A stretch of 5,415 nucleotides of DNA from a bacterium (GTDB taxonomy: Bacteria > SM23-31 > JAUVVT01), in assembly GCA_030604505.1 (NCBI GenBank), contig JAUVVT010000173.1, positions 1 to 5,415 of the forward strand, written 5' to 3'. Below the pieces are notes generated by a model. That model saw only the letters and a list, made by a program, of their open reading frames with translations. It had not been told where the DNA came from and did no database searches. The position numbers and the translations under genes were made by a program. This document shows positions 1 to 4,947 of this stretch, piece after piece (positions within the stretch are counted from its first letter, which is position 1; each line of letters opens with the position of its first letter).

Positions 1-1213
1 GGGATTTTCCACCAAATGCACCGCCCACAAACGGAGTTATAACACGGACTTTTTCAGAAGAAAAGCCAATTGCCCGTGCTATTTGGCCTTTGATCCCGAA
101 CGGTGTTTGTGTTGACGCCCATACGGTGATTTTATCCCCTTCAACGTGAGCTAAGGCAGTATGAGTTTCAATTGGAGCATGAGCAACATAACCATCCAGG
201 TAGGTCTCTTCAATTGAAATGTCAGCTAACTTTTCGCCGCTCTTGATATCGCCTTCCTGTTCTACCACTCTTCTCTCATCAGCAGAATTGAGCAAATGTT
301 CAAAAATATTTTTATCGTCAACATGTGCTTCCGGCTTATCAAATTGAGCTTTGATTTTAGTCAGAGCATTTTCCGCTTCATCCGGATTTTTATGCAGGAC
401 AGCAATCAAATCCCCGTCCCGTACTAACTGAACATCTCTAATTTTCTCTACTGCAGAGGTGTCAATGCTTCTAAGTTTAGCATCGTGAGCAGGAGGTCGT
501 AAAATCTTTGCATACAACATACCAGGCAGCCGGATGTCTCCTGAAAATTCTGCCTTGCCTGTAACTTTCTCTACGGCATCCATATGTAAAACAGGTTTAC
601 CCATTACATTAAATTCAGATACGGTTTTTAAAACAACTCCTTCTTTTACGTGCCTTTCAATTATTTTCCCTTTCGCCAATTGTGCATAGGTAACACTTTT
701 TCTTCTCTGATTTTTGTCGAATATTACCCCGTCCTTTGCTGTCAGCCGTTCTTTAGGTAATTTAAGCTGTTCAGCGGCTAACTCTAATAAAACAGCCCTG
801 GCTTCTGCTGCTGCCTCCCTGAGAGCAGGCCCGAAGAAACGGGTCGTCATCGAACCCCATGTTCCCCTGTCGTACGGACAGATGTCTGTGTCTCCCATAA
901 CCATATCAATCGATTTTAGTGGTGCGTCAAGTTCATCCGCTGCCATCTGTGCCAGAGAGGTTATTATTCCCTGCCCCATTTCAATTTTACCTGTTAAGCA
1001 GGTTACCCTTCCATCCGCTCCAATTCTAAGATAAGCATTAAAATCTTCAGGATAACCTCTTTGACCTCTTTGTGCTTCCAGTACCGAGACATCTCCAACT
1101 GTAAAAAAGACTATGATTGCCCCACCGGTCTTCTTCAAAAATTCCCGCCGGCTGATTGGTGGGAAAGAAGTTATATCAATAAATTCTTCCCCGATATATT
1201 TGTCTTCTATCAT
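1..1213 (-). CDS. Molybdopterin-binding large subunit of an IorB-type xanthine dehydrogenase family enzyme (partial, 3' end outside window)
   Basis: The reverse strand is open without a stop from ATG at 1213 to the window edge, giving the first 404 residues; family members are usually about 700-760, so roughly the last 300-350 are missing. Residues 21-27 read SRREFLK, a twin-arginine export motif, followed by a short hydrophobic stretch (about 30-40), so the protein is probably exported folded with its cofactor. Residues 60-200 hold a molybdopterin-binding segment with KIEMGQG at 76-82. An alpha/beta hammerhead-like domain follows at about 205-310, and GGAFGGKS at 397-404 matches the glycine-rich cofactor-binding motif. 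A molybdopterin segment before the hammerhead is the isoquinoline 1-oxidoreductase beta order rather than the classical XDH order. The start is fixed by AAAGGAG just upstream. The FeS subunit gene lies 15 bp upstream in the same operon. The family hydroxylates N-heterocycles or aldehydes; the substrate cannot be read here, and the catalytic glutamate near the C terminus is out of view. Confidence 0.93.
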   Translation of the reverse strand, partial: MIEDKYIGEEFIDITSFPPISRREFLKKTGGAIIVFFTVGDVSVLEAQRGQRGYPEDFNAYLRIGADGRVTCLTGKIEMGQGIITSLAQMAADELDAPLKSIDMVMGDTDICPYDRGTWGSMTTRFFGPALREAAAEARAVLLELAAEQLKLPKERLTAKDGVIFDKNQRRKSVTYAQLAKGKIIERHVKEGVVLKTVSEFNVMGKPVLHMDAVEKVTGKAEFSGDIRLPGMLYAKILRPPAHDAKLRSIDTSAVEKIRDVQLVRDGDLIAVLHKNPDEAENALTKIKAQFDKPEAHVDDKNIFEHLLNSADERRVVEQEGDIKSGEKLADISIEETYLDGYVAHAPIETHTALAHVEGDKITVWASTQTPFGIKGQIARAIGFSSEKVRVITPFVGGAFGGKS

Positions 1214-1228
1214 TTTTTACTCCTTTAA

Positions 1229-1687
1229 TTATTTGGCTGCGGTTTCTATTGCCTGTATAATGCGGTTATGTGCTCCGCATCTGCACAGGTTATCATTCAT
1301 TCCATCAATTATTTCTTCCCTGGAGGGATGAGGATTTTTCAATAATAAACTGTATGCATTGAGAATCATACCCGGAATACAAAATCCGCATTGAATAGCG
1401 TCGTGTTCAATAAATGCATCCTGTAGAGGATGGAGTTTCCCATTCCTGGCTAATCCTTCAATAGTAATAACTTCTTTGTCTTTAACATATTTTACAGGAT
1501 AATGACATGCTCTGACAGCTTCTTTATTCACAAGAACAGTACAAGCACCGCAAAGATTTATTCCACAGCCATATTTGGTTCCCGTCAGACCAAGGTCTGT
1601 TCGTAAAACCCACAAAAGCATTCGCTCGCTATCTACAGTCAAGCGTGTGGATTTACCATTGAGGTTAAAATTAATTGTTTCTTTCAT
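1229..1687 (-). CDS. [2Fe-2S] small subunit of an IorA-type molybdenum hydroxylase
   Basis: This complete 152-residue protein is the usual length for the two-cluster iron-sulfur subunit of xanthine dehydrogenase/isoquinoline 1-oxidoreductase enzymes. The N-terminal plant-ferredoxin fold carries Cys41, Cys46, Cys49 and Cys61 (C-x4-C-x2-C-x11-C). The C-terminal helical domain carries Cys100, Cys103, Cys135 and Cys137 in the CGFC...CRC pattern. All eight ligands are present, so both clusters should form and pass electrons from the molybdenum site to an external acceptor. It has no export signal of its own; because the partner large subunit has a Tat motif, it is probably carried across the membrane in the folded complex (inference). 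The ATG at 1687 is preceded by GAGGGA at good spacing. It ends 15 bp before the large-subunit start, so the two are almost surely co-transcribed. No FAD subunit is seen, which fits the IorAB type. Confidence 0.95.
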   Translation of the reverse strand: MKETINFNLNGKSTRLTVDSERMLLWVLRTDLGLTGTKYGCGINLCGACTVLVNKEAVRACHYPVKYVKDKEVITIEGLARNGKLHPLQDAFIEHDAIQCGFCIPGMILNAYSLLLKNPHPSREEIIDGMNDNLCRCGAHNRIIQAIETAAK

Positions 1688-1713
1688 AATAATCCCTCAC
1701 ATAAATAAAATTA

Positions 1714-1810
1714 TTGATAATATGTAAAATGTCCCCATTATAAATAAAGTGTATTCCCCGCTAATATAAAATGTTATAAAAAAAATAAGAGATTTATTTT
1801 ACATTATCAA
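1714..1810. repeat. Imperfect inverted repeat upstream of the molybdenum hydroxylase operon
   Basis: The left arm TTGATAAT-at-GTAAAAT (1714-1730) is matched by the right arm ATTTTACATTATCAA (1796-1810), with a 2-nt insertion as the only difference and about 65 nt between. It lies 27 bp upstream of the FeS subunit start, so it could be a regulatory site, a degenerate mobile-element remnant, or chance in AT-rich DNA. Confidence 0.4.
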
Positions 1811-1927
1811 GTGTTTTTTTATTATTTTTTTGCCGAGATTTTGCATCTCTTTTAACTGCACAATGTTATGTTTGTTCTGCTCTCTTTCCACATTTTAAAT
1901 TGTCACAATTGACACGAATCGGCACCA

Positions 1928-1959
1928 CAAAAATATGGCATGAATTCAGAACCCATCAA
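1928..1959 (-). promoter_or_regulatory. Weak Bacteroidota-type promoter candidate for the minus-strand operon
   Basis: On the minus strand a TTTTG ending at 1957 precedes TATTTTTG (1935-1928), which fits TAnnTTTG, with a 21-nt gap. Transcription would start about 230 nt upstream of the FeS subunit gene. Such motifs arise by chance in AT-rich DNA and the upstream element overlaps a CRISPR-like repeat, so this is tentative. A TATAAT on the same strand at 1742-1737 has no good upstream element. Confidence 0.2.
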
Positions 1960-1974
1960 AACAAGGATTGAAAC
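1942..1974 (+). repeat. Orphan CRISPR-repeat-like sequence (single copy)
   Basis: This stretch of about 33 nt ends in ACAAGGATTGAAAC. Its last eight bases, ATTGAAAC, match the conserved 3' end (the crRNA 5' handle) of many type I and type III CRISPR repeats, and the length is right for a repeat. There is only one copy, no spacer array and no cas gene in the window, so it is not an array. It may be a remnant, a lone repeat or a chance match. It directly abuts a GTAG palindrome. Confidence 0.35.
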
Positions 1975-2009
1975 TTGTAGGAGCTATCCCGATTATTCGG
2001 GACGCCCTC
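1975..2009 (+). repeat. GTAG-headed palindromic (REP-like) element, copy 1, degenerate
   Basis: A TTGTAG head (GTAG at 1977-1980) is followed by an intact inner stem, TCCCGA (1987-1992) and TCGGGA (1997-2002), with loop TTAT. The inner stem and loop are identical to those of the element at 3155. The outer stem is degraded on its 5' side (GAGCT where the other copy has GGGCG), while the 3' tail CGCCCTC is kept. Its layout, a GTAG tetranucleotide at the foot of an imperfect hairpin, is that of REP sequences mobilised by TnpA-REP (RAYT) transposases. Confidence 0.6.
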
Positions 2010-2077
2010 CCTCTTATGCCCATTCCCTCTTATCATTCATCATAATAAAAATCAATTTAAAAATAATAATAATTTAC

Positions 2078-2108
2078 TTGACTTTTATAAGCTAAAATTA
2101 TAGTTTTG
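2078..2108 (+). promoter_or_regulatory. Promoter candidate TTG-N20-TAnnTTTG for the downstream gene
   Basis: TTGACT at 2078-2083 and TAGTTTTG at 2101-2108 fit the Bacteroidota promoter pattern (TTG about 20 nt before TAnnTTTG). Transcription would begin around 2115, giving a leader of about 150 nt before the gene at 2265. That leader would include the short ORF at 2146 and the inverted repeat at 2149-2222. A classical sigma-70 -10 box is not well placed here. Confidence 0.4.
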
Positions 2109-2145
2109 CTATTGATTCAACATTTATGAAAAACGAGGATAAAAT

Positions 2146-2190
2146 ATGACCCACAGAGAGGAGAGAATTATATTTCCCTTAACTCATTGA
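2146..2190 (+). CDS. Possible 14-residue leader peptide
   Basis: ATG at 2146 is preceded by GAGGA (2135-2139) with a 6-nt gap, a good ribosome binding site, and the frame runs 14 codons to TGA, reading MTHREERIIFPLTH. It lies in the predicted leader of the gene at 2265 and covers most of the left arm of a large inverted repeat, the arrangement of translation-coupled leaders. The peptide has no obvious run of one amino acid that would suggest classical attenuation. It may be fortuitous. Confidence 0.3.
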   Translation: MTHREERIIFPLTH

Positions 2191-2222
2191 TATTAAATAT
2201 TTTCTCTGCCTGCCCTGTGGGT
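2149..2222 (+). repeat. 74-nt imperfect inverted repeat in the leader of the YbjQ-domain gene
   Basis: The left arm ACCCACAG...AGAGAA (2149-2167) pairs with the right arm TTCTCT...CTGTGGGT (2202-2222). That gives an 8-bp outer stem and a 6-bp inner stem, an internal asymmetric bulge and a 34-nt AT-rich loop. It ends 42 nt before the ATG at 2265. It could be an RNA leader structure or the remnant of a small mobile element. No run of T follows, so it is not a standard terminator. Confidence 0.5.
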
Positions 2223-2253
2223 GGTTAAATTTTGACATTACGATTAATGGTCT

Positions 2254-2260
2254 AAGGAGG
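2254..2260 (+). promoter_or_regulatory. Strong ribosome binding site
   Basis: AAGGAGG lies 4 nt before the ATG at 2265, a near-perfect anti-16S match that fixes this start and strand. The reverse frame over the same DNA has no comparable site. Confidence 0.85.
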
Positions 2261-2264
2261 AACT

Positions 2265-2822
2265 ATGAAAATACTTCGACATATTGGCTCGCTGGCATTC
2301 GTGCTCGGGCTCTTCACAGCGATATTTGCCGGGATGCCATGGTACGTTATAGTTGCCGATAATCCGGTCATACCCTGGTGGCTCAGGACTGCGGTTTTCT
2401 GCCTTTTAGGTGGAATCCTGTTAGTACTGCTGACAGTGGCTTTCGAACAAAGAAAACACAAAACATCAGGAGAGGGGCAGCTTCCTGCTGAGTCTGGTCG
2501 CACGGTTTTGCTGTTGAATTCCGCAGAACTACCTAACAGAGAAATCACCGAGATTCTCGGTCTCGCCCAGGGCCATACGGTATTTGCTATCTGGCTTGGT
2601 AAAGATCTATCCGCCATAGTCAGGTTGATCCTTGGCGGCGAATTGACTGAATACACAGAGATGATGGGAAGAGCTCGGCAAGTAGCTGCTGATAGGATGA
2701 TTGCCAAAGCTGCAGAGATGGGAGCGGATGCAATAATCAATATTCGCTATATGACTACGAGTGTTATTGGGAGTGCTGCTGAACTTTTAGTTTACGGCAC
2801 AGCTGTCAAGCTCAGCGAATAG
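2265..2822 (+). CDS. Two-helix membrane protein with C-terminal YbjQ (UPF0145/DUF74) domain, probable integron cassette gene
   Basis: This is a complete 185-residue protein. Two hydrophobic segments (about 8-30 and 39-60) form a hairpin in the membrane, and the basic residues after the second (EQRKHK) put the rest in the cytoplasm. A linker (61-80) leads to a YbjQ-type domain at about 81-183. That domain shows the family hallmarks: GGELTEYTEMMGRARQVA, a following helix with AxEMGADAIINI, and a closing AELLVYGTAV. YbjQ proteins are small and pentamer-forming, and the Pfam family is named as a putative heavy-metal-binding domain, but no biochemical role is well established, so the function is unknown. 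The membrane anchor would hold the domain at the inner face of the membrane. The gene is more GC-rich than its flanks and is followed 67 bp later by an attC-like site, which suggests arrival as a mobile cassette. The ATG is set by a strong AAGGAGG. Confidence 0.9.
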   Translation: MKILRHIGSLAFVLGLFTAIFAGMPWYVIVADNPVIPWWLRTAVFCLLGGILLVLLTVAFEQRKHKTSGEGQLPAESGRTVLLLNSAELPNREITEILGLAQGHTVFAIWLGKDLSAIVRLILGGELTEYTEMMGRARQVAADRMIAKAAEMGADAIINIRYMTTSVIGSAAELLVYGTAVKLSE

Positions 2823-2889
2823 AGCCGCCTTCCGGGAGGATATTGATATGGTATAAGATTGCAGCCTTATGCCGTCCACAGCATCAGCT

Positions 2890-2946
2890 GACCAACGGCT
2901 CAGGCGGACGCTGCTTCCGCGCCGCCGCTTAGCCGCGGCGTTAGTC
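2890..2946 (+). other. Probable integron attC recombination site (57 bp)
   Basis: GACCAAC (2890-2896) and GTTAGTC (2940-2946) are the outer boxes. They pair over 7 bp, and the one mismatch (C2893 with A2943) becomes a G-T wobble on the bottom strand, the strand integrases recombine. Inside, GGCT (2897-2900) pairs with AGCC (2931-2934). The stem then continues with unpaired bases C2901 and G2904 on the left arm, through GCGG-type pairs, to a small loop near 2915-2920; GCGGC (2935-2939) forms an unpaired spacer. Conserved AAC/GTT ends, extrahelical bases, short length and position just downstream of a gene in the right orientation all match attC. It is not followed by a T tract, so a terminator is less likely. 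No intI gene is visible. Confidence 0.65.
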
Positions 2947-3120
2947 CAATTTGATTCATAAAAGTCAGTTTTTCTTTAAAAGAGCTAAAAATTGAATGCC
3001 GGAAAAAATATATTTTCCTGCAAAATCATAAAAAAAGTTCTAACATCGTATTATAACAACAATTCATTAAAAAAATAATAATAAACCGCAATTCTAATTC
3101 AGTGACACAACACTTATCTC

Positions 3121-3148
3121 TTGACAATATAATTATACATTTTAATAT
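3121..3148 (+). promoter_or_regulatory. Possible sigma-70-like promoter
   Basis: TTGACA at 3121-3126 is a perfect -35 box; TAATAT at 3143-3148 is a moderate -10 after a 16-nt spacer. Transcription would start near 3155, at the foot of the first of two palindromes, and run towards the hydrolase gene about 255 bp away. The distance is long and the DNA is AT-rich, so this is tentative. Confidence 0.3.
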
Positions 3149-3154
3149 AGCACA

Positions 3155-3190
3155 ATTGTAGGGGCGATCCCGATTATTCGGGACGCCCTC
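3155..3190 (+). repeat. GTAG-headed palindromic (REP-like) element, copy 2, intact
   Basis: ATTGTAG (GTAG at 3158-3161) is followed by the outer stem GGGCG (3162-3166) with CGCCC (3184-3188). Inside it are a bulged A (3167), the inner stem TCCCGA with TCGGGA, and the loop TTAT (3174-3177). Eleven base pairs with a single bulge and a GTAG foot match the REP element layout. It shares its whole core with the copy at 1975. Confidence 0.7.
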
Positions 3191-3218
3191 TTTAAAATAA
3201 TAGTTTTTCATTTTATGT

Positions 3219-3245
3219 TGTAGGGGCGATTCGTGAATCGCCCTC
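3219..3245 (+). repeat. GTAG-headed palindromic (REP-like) element, copy 3
   Basis: TTGTAG (GTAG at 3220-3223) is followed by the perfect 9-bp inverted repeat GGGCGATTC (3224-3232) and GAATCGCCC (3235-3243), then TC. The head and tail equal those of copy 2, but the stem core differs. It lies about 30 bp after copy 2 in the same orientation, a tandem arrangement like paired REP units. Confidence 0.7.
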
Positions 3246-3394
3246 TATTAAGAGCGAAATCACGCTGTCGAAACTGTTCTTCACCTTCGCCCTCAACACA
3301 TCTCGAACGGTTTATTTTACGCATACTCTCACTAAAAAAACACGTGATAAAATAAAAAATAAAAACAAATAATTATTCTGTCCCCAAATTTTTT

Positions 3395-3400
3395 AAGGAG
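3395..3400 (+). promoter_or_regulatory. Ribosome binding site of the serine hydrolase gene
   Basis: AAGGAG lies 9 nt before the ATG at 3410. It supports this start, which also places a signal peptide at the N terminus. Confidence 0.75.
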
Positions 3401-3409
3401 TAATTAAAA

Positions 3410-4702
3410 ATGATAAAACTGTACAGACAAATATTAATTACGTCTCTTTCTATTGTTTTGCTGTTTTTACCTGTTTACAGCCAGGGACTTCCGACTGCTT
3501 CGCCTGAAGACGTGGGTATTTCATCAGAAAGGTTGGGTCGCATAACCTCGAAAATGCAGGAGTATGTGGACCGGAATAAGTTAGCTGGTGCAGTTGCAAT
3601 GGTTGCACGGCAGGGTAAAGTAGTATATCTCAAAAGTTTCGGCATGATGGATATTGAGGCAAAAAAACTAATGCGCAAAGATGCAATATTTCGGATTGCC
3701 TCCATGACCAAGCCTATTACAAGCGTTGCTGTTATGATGTTGTACGAAGAAGGGCATTTCCTGCTGAGCGATCCCGTTTCAAAATACATTCCGGAGTTCA
3801 AAAATCCGAAAGTCCTTGCACCTTCATCTTCAGAAAATTCCCGCACTCTCGTCCCGGCAAAAAGAGAAATAACAATTCGTCACTTGCTGAATCACACATC
3901 AGGCATCACATATCAATGGAATGAAAAACTGGGCAAGATGTATCATGATGCCGGTATAACACATGGACTCCTGCAGGATGAAAGCACTATTGGTGAAAAG
4001 ATAAAACTTTTGGCAAAAATGCCATTACTTAATCATCCCGGTGAAAAGTGGGAGTACGGTTTAAACGTAGACGTTCTCGGTTATCTTATTGAAATATGGT
4101 CGGGAGTGACACTTGACAAATTTTTTCAAGAACGTATTTTCAAACCGCTAAGTATGAAAGACACTCATTTCTTTTTACCGGAAGAAAAAGTATCCCGACT
4201 GGTGACCGTTTACACACCTGAAGAAGGTAAAATAAAAAGGTGGCCAGATACTCTAATAGTTGAAGATGCGATGGTTTATTCAACGACATATCCGTATCAA
4301 GGCCCACGAAGTTATTTTTCAGGAGGTGGAGGACTATGCTCGACAATCTCTGATTATGCTCGATTTTGCCAAATGCTCCTTAATAGAGGTAAATTGAATG
4401 GAGTTCGTATGTTAAGCCGAAAAACAGTTGAACTCATGACCTCAAATTCTATCGGAGATTTGTATATTCAGGAACAATCGGGTTACAAGTTTGGTCTTGG
4501 ATTTGGCATTCGAACCGAATACGGTCAAAAAAGTGAGTTAAGGTCTTTAGATTCCTTCGGTTGGGGTGGTTTTTGGTATACTCATATGTGGATCGACCCA
4601 AAAGAAGAATTAATTGGCATCTTCATGTCACAGTTGAAATATTCTAAGGAGCCTATACTTAATAAATTTGAAATTTTAGTTACACAGTCCATTAATGATT
4701 GA
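3410..4702 (+). CDS. Secreted serine hydrolase, beta-lactamase class C / EstB-like family
   Basis: This is a complete 430-residue protein. Residues 1-24 form a signal peptide (basic MIKLYRQ start, hydrophobic 8-20, likely cut after Ser24), so it acts outside the cytoplasm. The nucleophile motif SMTK is at 98-101 (Ser98, Lys101) in the usual context FRIASMTKPIT. The second-motif tyrosine is Tyr216 in WEYGLN. The third motif is GWGG at 384-387, the WGG form seen in EstB-like esterases, rather than the KTG of true beta-lactamases. The glycine-rich FSGGGGL at 303-309 and the HLLNHTSGI block at 158-166 are also typical. The family includes esterases, D-amino-acid peptidases and penicillin-binding-like enzymes; the WGG motif favours an esterase or amidase over beta-lactam resistance, but the substrate is unknown. 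It stands alone, with no partner in the same direction. Confidence 0.92.
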   Translation: MIKLYRQILITSLSIVLLFLPVYSQGLPTASPEDVGISSERLGRITSKMQEYVDRNKLAGAVAMVARQGKVVYLKSFGMMDIEAKKLMRKDAIFRIASMTKPITSVAVMMLYEEGHFLLSDPVSKYIPEFKNPKVLAPSSSENSRTLVPAKREITIRHLLNHTSGITYQWNEKLGKMYHDAGITHGLLQDESTIGEKIKLLAKMPLLNHPGEKWEYGLNVDVLGYLIEIWSGVTLDKFFQERIFKPLSMKDTHFFLPEEKVSRLVTVYTPEEGKIKRWPDTLIVEDAMVYSTTYPYQGPRSYFSGGGGLCSTISDYARFCQMLLNRGKLNGVRMLSRKTVELMTSNSIGDLYIQEQSGYKFGLGFGIRTEYGQKSELRSLDSFGWGGFWYTHMWIDPKEELIGIFMSQLKYSKEPILNKFEILVTQSIND

Positions 4703-4724
4703 GCTCATAGGGAGAGCTAAAAAT

Positions 4725-4826
4725 TTTATTTTACATTATAAACACTATACTAAAGCTGTTTTTACTTTGTACGTCGGCAAAACATTTTGAACACTCTGTC
4801 TAAAAAATTAAGAGATACATTTTACA
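4725..4826 (+). repeat. Two short AT-rich sequences shared with the region upstream of the molybdenum hydroxylase operon
   Basis: TTTATTTTACATTAT at 4725-4739 is identical to 1793-1807. The 25 nt at 4802-4826 (AAAAAATTAAGAGAT...) align with 1780-1803 with two mismatches and one indel. They may be scattered copies of one degenerate intergenic repeat, though low-complexity sequence makes chance similarity possible. Nothing else is recognised in the gap between 4703 and 4905. Confidence 0.3.
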
Positions 4827-4905
4827 CGCTATATAAGCTGTTCCTCCCCACTGAGCGAGCGTAATTCATCCTTCCTCTTGCCTCTTTTCCCCCCTCTTCC
4901 TTCTT

Positions 4906-4947
4906 CTCCATTCTCCATTCTCTATTCTCTATTCTCTATTTCCCATT
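4906..4947 (+). repeat. Heptanucleotide tandem repeat in a polypyrimidine tract
   Basis: Five consecutive 7-nt units (CTCCATT twice, then CTCTATT three times) are followed by a variant TCCCATT. The tract sits in a longer strand-biased stretch of C and T (about 4869-4980). It overlaps the last codons and stop of the minus-strand gene that ends at 4929, so unit-number changes would alter that C terminus. Confidence 0.85.

Larger units (their letters stand above)
1688..2264. other. 577-bp intergenic region between divergently transcribed genes
   Basis: No convincing protein gene longer than a leader peptide is seen on either strand. The stretch is very AT-rich. It holds, in order, an imperfect inverted repeat near the minus-strand operon, a lone CRISPR-repeat-like sequence, a GTAG-headed palindrome, a promoter candidate, a 14-codon leader ORF and a second inverted repeat before the gene at 2265. 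These are listed separately. Confidence 0.7.
2823..3409. other. 587-bp intergenic region
   Basis: No gene is supported on either strand. It starts with a GC-rich stretch ending in the attC-like site (to 2946), then changes abruptly to AT-rich DNA with two GTAG palindromes and a possible promoter. The remainder (about 3246-3390) shows nothing recognisable before the ribosome binding site of the hydrolase gene. Confidence 0.7.

Noticed and set aside
714..1034. Plus-strand open frame of 106 codons
   Set aside because: It lies wholly inside the well-supported minus-strand molybdopterin subunit gene, is low-complexity in residues and has no ribosome binding site.
1901..1914. Short palindrome TGTCA-CAAT-TGACA as an operator
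   Set aside because: Arms of 5 bp are expected by chance in this much AT-rich DNA, and it is over 200 bp from the operon start.
1942..2040. A true CRISPR array
   Set aside because: There is only one repeat-like unit; no second copy follows at spacer distance and there are no cas genes.
2178..2230. Possible second attC site upstream of the gene (AAC at 2181-2183, GTT at 2224-2226)
   Set aside because: The outer boxes pair poorly and the interior has no stem in the attC arrangement; only the GTT core remains of interest as a boundary.
2252..2740. Minus-strand open frame of 162 codons opposite the YbjQ-domain gene
   Set aside because: The plus-strand protein has clear YbjQ family motifs and a perfect ribosome binding site; the reverse frame has neither.
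3026..3211. Minus-strand open frame of 61 codons in the AT-rich gap
   Set aside because: It runs through a REP-like palindrome and low-complexity AT DNA, and the product has no recognisable feature.
3475..3846. Minus-strand open frame of 123 codons inside the hydrolase gene
   Set aside because: It is a shadow of the plus-strand beta-lactamase-family gene, whose catalytic motif lies in the same DNA.
4702..4732. Terminator after the hydrolase gene (AGCTC ... GAGCT then AAAAATTTTATTTT)
   Set aside because: The stem is only 5 bp and the downstream run is interrupted by A residues, so it is too weak to call.
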